Of a DNA stretch of 64,000 bases, positions 1-11,532 are shown in pieces. Every line of letters begins with the position of its first letter. Positions within the stretch are counted from its first letter, which is position 1. The DNA lies in NCBI RefSeq assembly GCF_000219625.1, contig NC_018212.1:1364001-1428000 (forward strand), in the 5' to 3' direction. The position numbers and the translations under genes are program-made. A model generated the notes under the pieces. It made no database searches and was not told where the DNA came from. It saw only the letters and a list, made by a program, of their open reading frames with translations. Source of the stretch: Zymoseptoria tritici IPO323. Lineage: Eukaryota; Ascomycota; Dothideomycetes; Mycosphaerellales; Mycosphaerellaceae.

Positions 1-592
1 TATCATCATTGTCTTTGTGAGATCGCACCTGAGCAAGACCGGGACGAGCAATCTGAAATGCGGAACAAACGACTTCAAGCAGACTAACGTACATTCCTGC
101 CTCCGAACATTGTTGTACAGCAATCTGTGGTCGTTCAGTGCATTCGCCCCTCGTCGTCCGCTCATCCATCCACCATCAAACGAGTGACCACCATCGTACC
201 AAAAACGAACGATTCCATCCTCCATCCTCCGTCTTCTTCTCCATCTTCTTCTCCTTCGCTGTATTGACCCAACCTAAATCAACCAAAAAGTCCCATGCCG
301 ATAAATGTCCTTTCCATGCATAATCCATATCACCTAATCATCATACCATGCCAGCGTAGTATCATAATATCGTAGATATTCTCTCATAAGTCAATCCCAT
401 GCCTCCGTCCACAAATCATCGTGTTCGTCCAAACTCCGAAGCGTAGCCGGGAGAAATTACCATTAGTCCGATCGCGGCAGACGAAAAGCTGAAGCGAGCG
501 TTGGTGCGACAAGTAGTGTCGTAGCTCCATGCCGAGTATCGTTGCTGGAAATCATGTCCTGGAAAACATGCAGTGCGGCTCTCGATGCGACG
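1..592. other. intergenic, 3' flank
   Basis: No gene could be supported here. The stretch lies downstream of the zinc-finger gene that ends at 593. A CT-rich stretch around 170-260 is the only compositional feature. The short open frames lack coding character. Confidence 0.5.
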
Positions 593-2455
593 TCAGTTCT
601 CGCTGTTCTCAGCCGACAGTGTGACCTCGTCATCCTCCTTGAAGACGACTTCAGCATCTTCCTTGAAGAAGACCGGAGCATTGGACTCGGTCGCGTTGAC
701 AGTGAAGTTCAAGTCCGAACCAGCCAACAAGCTCATGTCGGTGTTGCTGAAGCCGAACATGTTGTTGTCCCATGCAGCGACGTTTTGCTGATGCGGCTGC
801 GTGAACATAGTATTCTCATTCTGCGGCATGTGTTGGGGTTGGGCTTGGACATAGTTGGCGTATTGCTGCTGGAACTGCAACGGCCCGTGGTGACTCTGAT
901 GGCTGAGGTTGTTTGGTGCAGCCAGACCCTGGTTCATGAGCTGCCCGAAACTGGCAAAGTTGATGTTGCTGTTGCTCAGATTAGGCATATGGGCTGATGG
1001 TCGGAAGCCGCCATTGAGCTGTCCCCAAACGTCGGACTGTCGGAACTGATTGCGAGGGCGATAGCCATCAGATTGCAATGCATTGGCATTGTGATCCAGG
1101 GGTGCAAGTGGTTGTCGGTGACGTGCACTTTGACGACCAGTATTAGGGAAGCCGGTGGTCAGGTAGTGCATCTGTGCAGGGTTGTTGAAGGTAATATCTG
1201 GACCGCTGTTGTCTCTGTGGATGCTGAGGCCTGCACGCTTCCGTGGCTGCGGCTTGCCGTACGTGATGTCATCGTCGTTGTCATCTTCAATCTTCACCAC
1301 GTCGTAGTAGGGACTCCGCTTGCGTGAGACTGGCGGGTGGTGGGAGTCTCCACGGTTGCGGAGGATACGGCCAGAGTTGGTGTCCTTCTCGACAAGTGCT
1401 GGCCTCGGTGCCTTGCGTCGTGCACGCTTCTTCTCGGGAACCTCGGGCTCAGGAGATGACTCGCCTTCAATAAGGCTGTCGCTCGACTCTGGATTGCCAG
1501 TGATGGTACGCTGTTTCTCGAGGTTGAAATCGCGGAAGACAAATTCCACCGGTTCAGTTTCCTCACTTGTAGCCTGCAGTTGAATGAGCACTGAACCATG
1601 CTTCTTCTGGTTTCTCTTTCTCTGCATCTCCGCGGTGGCAGAATCGAAGATGGACATGCCTGGCCACACGATACCCTTCAATTTGCTGTTGTCATTGGCG
1701 GCGATCTCTTGCTCAAAGTCGTCGTCCATCACGGACGGGAGAGAGTCTCGCTGACGATGACCAGCACGGCGGAGTGGAGCACGGCGAGGCAGGGGATCGA
1801 AGGTGTCGTCATCGCTGTAGTCACTGTCGAGACTCTCTTGCTTGATGGGCGAATTGAAGAGCGAGGCATCGGGCGCCCAGTTGTGCAACGGTGGTGCCAG
1901 GCCACTCCCACGGCTGTAGAAGGAATCGAGGGCGTAGCCATTGGAAGGCGTGACGGAGCGAGAAACATGAGGTTGTCTGTGCCTGTTGTGGTTGTTCAGT
2001 GCTGGGTCGACATGCTGAATGCTGTCCCGCATTCGGGGCTGTCGGCGATGGGTGTTGCTCGGCACCGGCGTGCTCCGTGCTGATGTGGCTGGAAGAAGAA
2101 GGATGTCAACATCAATACATCAACAACACAACAGATGTTGCAAGGCAAACTCACAAGCGGAGGTTCTCCGTGAAGCACTGCCGCTGCCTGAGCCGTGTTT
2201 CTTCTCCTTCTGGCTCATCCTCTCTTGCATCATGTCTTGCAGATTCCAGTCCTCGTACCATTCATCATAGTCGTCGATGATCTTTCTGGCCTCATCATCC
2301 TGATTGACCTTGACCTTCATCCTGAAGTAATTGCTCAAGTGGCCTTTGCTGGAGATATGGGTGAGAAGATGGCTGACATCGGAAAAGTCTGGCTTCTTCG
2401 GGCAGACATTGCAATGCAAAGGTATGTTGGTGGTGACATTTTGCAGGCTGTTCAT
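593..2455 (-). CDS. zinc-finger protein with long disordered tail
   Basis: Two exons, 2455-2155 and 2088-593, give 598 residues. The 66-nt intron starts GTGAGT and ends CCAG, and the reading frame continues exactly across it (phase 1). Residues about 15-40 hold a C2H2-like finger (CNVC followed by histidines in SHLLTH and SSKGH), and an acidic/basic helical stretch follows to about residue 90. The remaining 500 residues are low in complexity, rich in Asn, Gln, Ser and Pro, with a basic patch KKRARRKAPR that could be a nuclear localisation signal. I infer a nuclear nucleic-acid-binding protein; the exact function is unknown. The finger suggests DNA or RNA binding, but one finger alone does not settle that. 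Confidence 0.8.
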
Positions 2456-3541
2456 GACAGGCTAGACGTGAAGCTGTCCGAGTGAGTGCAGTGCGGCGTG
2501 GACGTCGGTGCGTGGATTGTTGGCAGATGCTGGCAGGTTCTCACGGCGTGTGATCTCGATGGTGGTGGCCGTATCTGCACGATGTGAACGGCTGAAGGAG
2601 TGTGATGGAGAGTGCCTGGAGCAAAGCGGAGAGCAATCCAACGAAAGCACGAACAAACCAAGGAGTGTATTAGTGGCGGAAAGAGGAGGTGATGGTGAGA
2701 GGGAGGATGAAGATGGAGAGTGTTCGAAGGAGTCCGGGAGAGGAGGGGAGGACGCCTGTTGAGGCTGGCGGTTGCTGTTTCTTGCTGAAGGAGAGCACTG
2801 CGATGGAAGCAGCAGAGGAATTGCCAGTGAGGAGAAAGAGAGAGAGAGAGAAGAGTTAAGAGTTCTCACGCCAGGTGCGAGTCCATGTGTTGTGAGATCC
2901 CGAATGTCCCGCCAAGCCCGACTTGAAGGCTGCCGTTCGGCTTCACTTTGGCATCGCGACCGTGGAGGACGCGATGAAAGTGTTTCGATAGAAGAATGAT
3001 ACATTACGTTACTTACGATTTGCTGCCACTCCCGTCGTCGATTCGATATGCATGCAGTTCACCTGTCGAAGTTTGTTGACTTACAGATCCAATATATATG
3101 GGCTGGTTGTGATGAGCATATGTATCCCGCAGCGCAGCTCAGCGAAACGTGCGGGACAATTGTCAAGCAGCTCAAGTGAGATATCTCTTCCTCTCCTCTC
3201 GCATTGTAGCCCGGCCTCATTGATATGCTCAGCACGAGTTATTAGATTGCGAGAGGTTCCATCCACCGCCCTTTGGCAATCCAAACTCTTCTCGAAGCGC
3301 ACGAAGCGCAACGCTAGGACTGGACATGTAGCTCACAGTGAGTGAGCGCTGGCCACACCAAATCTGATGCGATCGCTCATTCTGTTGGATACGCTCCTCT
3401 CTATCGACACTCACCTGCCAAGCACTTTGTCGGTAATATGTTTCGGCATGCAGCTGCACATGAAGTCAGTCAAGGTTTGCGTCAGTCAAAGACAATCTTG
3501 ATCAACCAGACTGCCAGACTCTTCAAGGACCGCCCAACTTA
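2456..3541. other. intergenic, 5' region of the zinc-finger gene
   Basis: This stretch holds the presumed 5' UTR and promoter of the zinc-finger gene and the 3' flank of the Rab transferase gene. It has a purine-rich run (GAGAGA near 2835-2855). Open frames in it are Ser/Pro/Arg-rich by composition and are not supported as genes. Confidence 0.4.
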
Positions 3542-4622
3542 CTAAGCTGGATCCACCTCAAGCAACCCGGGATAACCCAACAAGCTCAAACCAGCGGTGC
3601 CAAAGCATGTATGAAAGACATCGACCATGTCTCCCGGCCGGTCTGCAATCCCACCATGATCAGGGTCCTGACATTGCAGGATGAAAGTGGTGAGCTTCTC
3701 CTTGTCGATCCAGTGTAGTCGTCCGATCAATGCAAGGCCGGTGAGAACCCACCAGCTGTAGCAAACGTCGACCAGTTTCTCGGGACGGCCATTGAGGCCA
3801 CCACTGGGCAACTGACGTTCACTCAGCCATGCGGCGAGTCTGTCCTTGCCATCGTCGCCTAAGTATGAATCGAGCTCTCCTGCTATCGCCAGTGCGCTCA
3901 CGCAGGTGAAGACCTGTCCAGAATGAGACTCCGCTCCCGGTGCCACTCCAAATCCACCATCCGAGTTCTGGCATGATTTGATGTAGTTGGTCGCGGCAGT
4001 CACATCTATCAGTGGCGGTATGTCGGGTCGCTGAGCCGGCAGCATGTTCAGCAGCGATAGCGCATTGAGTGCTGCATACAAGAAGCGTGTGTCCGTTTCT
4101 CCCCAACAGTCTCCCGCGAATGTTCCATTTGGTTGCTGTAGCCCTGCGAGGTATCTGGCAACCTTCATCTTACCGTCCGTGACTCTGTTCTCCAGCTCAT
4201 CAAACGCATCGAGCATCGCCAAGACCTGCACAGAGGACACAGTATAGAGGAGGTGTGGGTCGTGACGAGGCGCTGCGCCGAAGCCGCCATTGTCGTGAAG
4301 ACAGTCGAAGACAAAATCGAGGAGGCCTTCTCGTGGCAGCGCATCGGGTTGCCCGAGTAGATGGAGGGATACAAGACCCCAGTAGATGCCGCTGATTCGC
4401 AGGTGTTCGGTGAGGTGGTATTCGAGTTCGTCTTTGCGCTACTACGTCGTCAGTGTCAGCTTTGGCAGCGTACATGACATGGAACACGAATCTTACAGTG
4501 TCCAAGCTCTGAATATATGCCACATGCTTCTCTGTCACCAATTGAAGCTCACTCGGAAGCTGGCCTGGGCCATCTTTACTGCCGCCGCCACCTCCACGAC
4601 CAGGCCCTGCAGCGAGCGACAT
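3542..4622 (-). CDS. BET2: Rab geranylgeranyltransferase beta subunit
   Basis: Exons 4622-4497 and 4438-3542 encode 340 residues (yeast Bet2p is about 325). The 58-nt intron starts GTAAGA and ends TAGTAG; only the second TAG leaves the frame open. The protein has the prenyltransferase repeats of the family (GGFGAAP, GTFAGD, GGFGVAP, GGLNGRP, HGGIADRPGDMVD). The zinc ligands are visible as Asp266 and Cys268 in LVDVCYSWW and His318 in DVFHTCFG. In the family this subunit pairs with the alpha subunit and Rab escort protein to attach geranylgeranyl groups to C-terminal cysteines of Rab GTPases, which vesicle traffic needs. The N-terminus has a short glycine run. The gene is divergent from the RhoGAP gene. 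No damage is seen. Confidence 0.95.
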
Positions 4623-5995
4623 GGCTGATCGACGTTTTGGGCAAATGCGCCGACTTCGCTGCCGAAGAGTCGGAGTGTTCCAGCCGCTGTGCCTGACTCT
4701 GCTGGATTTGGACGGCGATCAGAGGTCGAGCGTAGGCAGGGACCGCAAAGGACAGTCGCGAGTCAAGGCGATTCGTCCCGACGTGCAAATATTCCGATGC
4801 GCACGAGAACACCGAGCACTTCGGGCTCCGGTGACGCCTCTCTGCCTTTTTCGCTGTGGTGGTTGATGGAGGTGCGGTCAGTCAGCGTGTGTAGTACGTG
4901 TCTCGGAACGGCGACGTAGAAGTATTCCAAGTACGTCCGGATGAAACCCAGTCAGCTCGAGCTGGACGATGCACATCCGCCGACTTGGCGCGCAGGATGA
5001 TGTCGGGCGTCTTCAGCGAACGTTCGCTTGTTGGCTGGCGCAAGGGGGAGGGGGAGGTCGAGAGCTGCTGCAAGCGGAGATCCGGGATTGGTGCAGGCCA
5101 GATGCAATGATCCACAGAGACACAGTATACTACGGTGCAGTACTCGTTACAGCGCACTCTTTCACACACACAAGCATTCATTTTCATCGAGTTACTATTG
5201 TCGGCGTGTGCACATTCACGTGAGTTGGTAACGAAGCGTCCAAGCGCGGCCGCATGGACGATCATCAATAGATCTCCTCCCCTCCTCGTGGTGCCACGAC
5301 TCAGGAGGAGCGATCAAACCTCGACGACATTCGACATTTGTCCCAAAACGAACAATCCACGACGACACTGGGGTTCTTTTTTGGCCAAACACTATCCGTG
5401 GACGACTTCAATCTCTCCCGCTACGCCAGGAACGCTCTCGTACCAAAGACCGCCGCAGGACCCACTCAGGCCACCACTCCCCGCGACCCTGAACCATCCC
5501 TCACGTTTCCATCTACGACACCTCATACCCGCAACCACTCCTATACACCAAGTCCCCTGCCTGGGCTGCTCGACGGTGCCGTCGCCTCACTCATTGCGCT
5601 TGTCGAGCGTCGGAGACCTCACCCATCACCGCCGTCACGCCCTGTGTCCGCGCTGACGACTGGCATTCGGCTTCCACGATCAGCTTTACCGCCTGGTACA
5701 CTTCCGCTCCCGCCGGCACTTTATACAGCCGTACCGCTTGCTGGTGCGCCCATTGCTGCAGCGCTCTCTTTGTTTCGCATTGTTCGTTGCGCAATCTCCC
5801 GGTCCGGAATACTTTGTCCTCTGCCTCCAGGGCGCCGCCGTCGCAGCGCATCCGCCCGGCTTGCATTTCGCCTGTACCTGCCAGTCACCGGTGCCGTCGT
5901 TGTCTTCGATCCCGAAGTCTTGGGTCGCTGACCCATTGCAGCATTCAATCGGCCGTTGCAATTTCCACGCCTACAATAGATTAAACTTCTCCGCC
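4623..5995. other. divergent promoter region
   Basis: 1.37 kb separates the divergent Rab transferase and RhoGAP genes. It contains CT-rich and CCA-rich tracts near 5280-5700, as in long fungal 5' leaders. A 197-codon open frame at 5338-5931 has Pro/Arg/Leu-biased composition and no recognisable domain, so I treat it as leader sequence. Confidence 0.4.
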
Positions 5996-8371
5996 ATGCC
6001 TCGTCAATCCAAACCCGGCGAACTCACCCTCCAGGCCAAAAACGTCCCGGAGACCAGCGCGACACTTCAAGGGGTCGACCTGGGTTCACTTGGCGGCGGC
6101 TTCGAACACGACATAGCAGCGGGCCTAACTCCGCTTCCCACCAAACAACCCACCCAACTGCAGTCTCCGCCCACGTCGCCACGGCCGATCCACAGCAGTA
6201 ATCGCGACACCAGCAGAAGTTTCCTCAGCAGCTTCAAGAGTCGACCGGCGCAGGGAGATCAGGAAAAAGACAGTCGGCAAAGCAAGCAGAAAGAGGAAGA
6301 ATACAGGCCGAACACGAGCAGTGTGTCGAAGATATACCATCTGAGGAACAATCCAGGGAGTACACCGTCATTGAGTCTGGTGGGGAGTGACGAAAATATG
6401 CGCAGGGAATCAGCGGACGGTGAGTACAATCTCGGGCAGTACGGCGTCATTCAGTGATGTGTGATTCTCATTCGCGCGTGTGAGAGTTGACACGCATGCG
6501 CGCGTGACTTCAGCAGCCTGGCGATCACATGCGGTACCATTCACCATTGTGCATTGCGTTGTCGACGGCGACACCTCCGCTTGGCAACAATGCCAGCCAC
6601 GCCATTTATTTTGTATTTGCACATCACCCGGTGAACTTCTACTAATATCATTTCTCGGTCAGGCGGCAGAGGAGCTACTCCTGATCAACGACCCTCCACG
6701 CAGCACCAGCCGACCGACGAAAATACTGCCACGAAACGAAAGGACAAGTCTTTCCGCATAGGCATGACCCGCTCCAAGTCCATCTCACGACGAGACTCTC
6801 ATTCCAAGTCGCAAAGTACTGGCAAAGACTCATTTGAAGGACAAGCGAACACAGCCTCAACGCAATCCGATTGGCCAGGGTCGGATTCCAGAATGACCGG
6901 CAAAGGCAAGGAGAAGGACAATCGTGGCAAGTCTGCAGAGCGCGCTACACCCGTACCGACCGACAGCGAGGAGAACCTCTCAACATCCTACCCGAGAAAC
7001 GGCAAGGAGCCGAAAGGTGGCTTCAAAGCAGGCAGCAAAAATGTCATGTCCAAGGCGAAGTCTGGAGGTGGCAGCTTTTTCAACCGCCTGGGAAAGATTG
7101 GTAGGAGCACAAGCAGTCACGAGAAAGATGTGCCGGACAACGAATATAGGATCAAGGTCATCAACCTGCCACTGGTGGAACAGACGCGCATCACTCGAAT
7201 TAGCAAGCAGCTGTCAGGTTGTCGCGACAAGACAGAGTATTGGATGCCGAGCCTACCGTGGAGATGTATCGAGTGAGTGATGCTGGTGATTTACACGTTG
7301 GAAAAGCGCCGCTGACCTTGCAATAGTTTCCTTAACACCAATGCTGAAGAAGAAGGGCTCTACCGCATCCCTGGCAGTGGACCCAAGGTCAAGCACTGGC
7401 AGCGTCGATTCGACAGTGAGCTGGACATTGATCTTCTATCGGAAGAAGTGATCGACACAAATGAGATCGCCAGCATGCTCAAGGCGTGGCTGCGCGAGCT
7501 TCCCTCCGAAATGATGCCTGCCAGCTTACAAAAGTCTTTGGCAGTCCAGCTTGAAAAGGAAAACCCAAACTACAAGAACGTCGGTCAACCGGCTTCACAA
7601 CTCCTCCGCGATGCCCTTTCCGATCTCCCACCTTACAACTACTACCTCCTCTTCGCCATCACCTGCCACCTTTCTCTGCTTCTCACCAACAAGGAAGTCA
7701 ACAAGATGGACCTCAACAACCTCGCCGTCTGCGTTGGTCCTTGTCTGAACCTCGAGCGCTGGCTATTCAATTATCTCGTAGGTGACTGGCGGCACTGCTG
7801 GCAAGGCTGCTATACCGAAAAAGACTACCTCAAAATCGAAGAGATGGTAGAAGCCGGCCTCGAACCTCCACACAACTCCCACCACGAATCTTACAAGACT
7901 CCTGAAGGCGAGTTCCGCGACGACAAATCCCTCACCCAGTCGATGTGGGCCGCCACCCTCGGCGATGACAAGTCCGCCACCAACCGCTCCGAGTGGGCAA
8001 CCACCATCGGTGACTCCTCCGAGAACGTTTCGAACTCCGATTCCCGCGCATACAGCAATGGTGGTGGCAGTGTGCACACCACTTCTCACGACGATAGCCG
8101 CTCAATGACCAGCGGCGCCACTGTCAGCGGTCGGGCGAAGCAGCCTCAGACATATATGCCAGTCGGTGCTAAGCCGCACGCGAACGGCAGTCTCTCTTCG
8201 GCTGCGGAGCAGCGCCACGCAAAGGATGATGCAGTGATTGGCACAACTTCCAACGAGACCACCCCGAAGATTGGCCATGCCCGGAGTCGAAGTGACTTGC
8301 CCCCAGCACCTGTCAAATCGAATGGTGGTGGTCATGATGGCGAAGGTGCTGGGCTTTATGGGCGAGGATGA
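5996..8371 (+). CDS. RhoGAP domain protein
   Basis: Exons 5996-6419, 6663-7272 and 7327-8371 give 692 residues. The 243-nt first intron has a TACTAAT branch site; both junctions keep frame. Residues 1-300 are Ser/Lys-rich and disordered. A RhoGAP domain spans roughly 305-525, with the family's arginine finger at Arg358 in GLYRIPGSG and the motif KAWLRELPSEMMP. The segment NLAVCVGPC with GDWRHCWQGC is characteristic of a conserved filamentous-fungal RhoGAP group. The C-terminal 170 residues are Ser/Thr/Asn-rich. The protein is expected to speed GTP hydrolysis by Rho or Cdc42 GTPases in polarity or wall signalling; the target GTPase cannot be read from sequence. The start has a good context (GCC before ATG); an in-frame upstream extension exists but looks like leader. 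Confidence 0.92.
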
Positions 8372-9987
8372 AGATGGTTAGAGTTGGTTGGCTATATGCT
8401 ACGGCGGGAACTCTTGCTCTATCCTCTGGGACCGAAACTTGCGGCTCCGGCTTTCTCTGCACTGAGACCTGTTTGACGTCAATCTGGCTATTCTTCCTAC
8501 CGCCACCGGACACATGAAATGCGCTGCTGGAAAGTGCATGACTACCGCATATGCATGATTGGACGATCTATCGATTTTGCGACTACATGGCTTCTTTACT
8601 CTCATCCCTCGATACCCTTGGAATTTCTGCACTTTTCTGCGACTTCGCTGCCGTTTGTTTCGTTGCTTGATTCGCGTGGCTTTGACCTCACGTCGAATGA
8701 AATTCTGTCCTCTGGAAGGTGGCTTTGCAGACAGGCGGATAGATGTGGGAGAATTTGGATCAGGACCTTCGGGTATCCTTTGCGCAAATTGGAAAGAATT
8801 ACAAGGTCAACCGGCTGGAGGACCTTCGACTTCAATGCTCAATTGAGCTTCCGAAGGAACTCCGGGACTGCACCATCCCGTTTCGAACGCATTCTTTGCG
8901 ATGTCAGTTGAGCGCAAGATTGACATGTCGACGTGCGGAGGCTCAGGAGGTTTGCGTTGGATAATGTATGAGTAGCAGCGATACGACGGACGACCGCATC
9001 TACTTCTTCTTCGAACCCATGGTAGCGGCGTGGCACATCCCAGCGAGGGAAAAGCGTTGTGGTTGGGTGTTACATGGAGCGGGAAGCGAGTAAGAATCGA
9101 CGGATGAATCGATGTAGGGGACGAGAAAATCTCAAAGTGTTTCGTACGATTTTCTTACTTCGAACCTCGAGGTTTCTCTTCACTTTGGTACAGTGGATGC
9201 GACTGCCATATGGAAGCGGTATGGCTTGTGGAGGAGAGATCAACCGGGCTGCCTTGGATCTGGATAAGCTGATCTGCTGACCTCTGCGGCAAGGTTTGAC
9301 GACGTGGATCTACTTCGATGAAGGGACGATCGATCGAGACTCACAGCGAAATCGTTACCCGTGAAGACGAGGCTGGAGGTTTTGCGGCCTGACTACCAGG
9401 AAGAGGGCCAGTCCGTCTCCAGGCATACCCTTGTTCCCGTAAACGAGCCGAACGGTCGATACGAACCTTCGATGCCGTCCTCGCGGTCGGGGGTTGAGGC
9501 ATATTCCTGTATTGCAACAGTGAGAGCACCCCGATGCGCTGACCTGCCGACCTTCTGAACAGGCTTTGTCCTGCATACAGGCATAGCGCCTCTCATCGAA
9601 AAGCCAACCGAAGCCCTCTTGATGCAGTGATCGAAGATTCTGCGAACTGACGTTGGCTCGGACAGGTCGGCAACCAGGTTCGAGGTCTGGCTACTAAATC
9701 AGTACCAATCCTTGCAGTCGGCCCGGTAGCGACGCTGACACGCTCTCACACCTTCACAGCCACTCCGAGAGTCCGCACGCGTGGATCGATGACGGTCACT
9801 CTGACGGCGCCGCCGTGACAGTGATCAGAGAGGTACAAATCTCGTCTGGATTCCGCCTCGTTCTGCTGGTCTCCCACTTCACTCAACCGCCACTTGCTCA
9901 ACTACCATTGCCGATTCCCGCACCCACCTGCACTCATACTCGCACTCAGCCCGCATCTAGCAGCTTCCACGCAGTCCCAACGTCACC
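8372..9987. other. intergenic, no feature seen
   Basis: About 1.6 kb with no supported gene. Both strands carry only short frames without codon-usage support. The last 200 bases before 9988 are C-rich with CACTC and CCACC repeats, as in a promoter or leader for the small secreted protein gene. Confidence 0.4.
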
Positions 9988-10584
9988 ATGCTCGGCATCA
10001 AAGTCGTGCTGGCCCTCTCACCGCTCCTTACCGGTGTTCTTGCGGGCACCTGTGCTTTGCCGGACGACGCAAGCTACAACAGCGGCGATCTTAAGAAAAA
10101 CTACGCCATCGCCTGGCCGGCAACAGCGGAGGGTCAACCCTATGAATCTCGGGTCTGCAGGAAAGCCAAGTGGCACCCGCTTGAGAAGTGAGCTCCAATC
10201 TTCTCCGCCGTCCGACCATCCATGCTAACACTCCATCTCTGGGAAGGGTTTACGACCACTGGATTTGCGTACGTATTCAGAACCTTCTCCCTTCTCGTCC
10301 CTTTCGTCAGCATCAGCGCCCCGCTACGTACCCAGGACCATTCTCTTCATTTGCACCCACCTCCTCCTCCTCCAGCTCCAGCAGTCCGCTAACATTGCAT
10401 GTCTGGTAGGCCTACAAACCTGATCTCTACAACCACGATAAGTGCTCAGGCGATTACAACACGTTCTACGATTTTGTCGACCAACCTCAAATCCCCAATC
10501 CGGAATACTATTATCAAGAAAGTTGCCACGACGACACCACTACCGACCCCCCACAAAGCAACGGCGTATGGGTCTGTGGTTAGA
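9988..10584 (+). CDS. small secreted six-cysteine protein
   Basis: Three exons, 9988-10187, 10247-10268 and 10411-10584, encode 131 residues. Introns start GTGAGC and GTACGT, end GAAG and GTAG, and have CTAAC branch sites; the 22-nt middle exon is required to keep frame. Residues 1-19 form a clear signal peptide (hydrophobic core, cleavage near VLAG). The mature protein, about 112 residues, has six cysteines, an even number that suits three disulfides, and is rich in Tyr and Asp. No family is recognised. Size, signal peptide and cysteine content match apoplastic effector or antimicrobial-type secreted proteins, but that role is an inference. The gene stands alone, with over 900 bases of non-coding DNA on each side. 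Confidence 0.8.
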
Positions 10585-11532
10585 TCTCGGGCATGCCATG
10601 GAATACAGAGGAGGACGAGGCCCACTGGAGGGCTTCTTTGCCTGCCTGACGAAAGAACGACATGCGGAGAACATCGGACGGAGGGAAGACTGGCATTGGG
10701 AGGAGTGTATTGGTATTGAATGAATACAAGGCTTGTCATTGCTGCTTGCATCACATCGTACGCTCGTCCATCAAGGTTTTGCGTCCTCTGTTGTTAAGCC
10801 TCATTTTGAATGTTGGCGCTGTACAGACTGTCTTCTACACGCGAGCCAGTGTCTTTCAACGACAACGTTGCAGAAACACAACAAACTCGGCTGGGAGAAT
10901 ATACTGAATCATGTCAGTTGCAGCTCGGTGTGACTTCAGTCATTTCGCTGGCTGGCAAAGCTACTGCATCACAGGGCTCATACCTGAGCGCCGCGAGCAG
11001 TATTCTGGGCGCCGCCACAAGCCACCAGCTTCGTGTCACGCTGCACCAGCTCATCAAAGATCGATAGACGCTGTTTGTCGGTCAGGACGGCGTCGTTGGC
11101 CTTGAGAGTATGTTGCTCGAGTATAGCCTTGTGTCTGCTTGAACAACACGCATTTAGCACAAATCTGCTGTCTGCGTGAGAACACTGACCCTTCCGCCTG
11201 AGTGTCGAGCAAAGGGTTCTCCAAGCAAAGGAGCTAGCTCGTGGCTGTGAGTGGCGGACATCTTGGTGGATTGGGTTCCGGTTGAGGTCAGTCAAGTCGA
11301 TGAGTTTTCGCGGAAGCGGAGAGCAATCTGGAGCAGAGCCTTCCAGATTGCTTCAGAAGCTTTCGTCATCCGGTAGCGACACTTATTGCTCATTTCTTTG
11401 CAAGACGCCGACCTCAGCCTGCTAGCCTCCCGTTGGCCTCGTCGAATTCGCTCGGGCGTGAAAGTTTGTCTGTATCTCTTGGAAGGAGGCGCGACTGAGG
11501 CGTGGAACGATGCTTCTGGTCGCAAGGACATC
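10585..11532. other. intergenic
   Basis: Shared 3' region of the small secreted protein gene (plus strand) and the acyl-CoA dehydrogenase gene (minus strand). No coding or RNA feature could be supported. Confidence 0.4.

Noticed and set aside
2462..3004. 180-codon Ser/Pro-rich minus-strand frame
   Set aside because: No domain; lies in the leader/promoter region just upstream of the zinc-finger gene; composition follows CT-rich DNA.
5338..5931. 197-codon plus-strand frame upstream of the RhoGAP gene
   Set aside because: Pro/Arg/Leu-biased, no domain, competing frames overlap it; best read as 5' leader.
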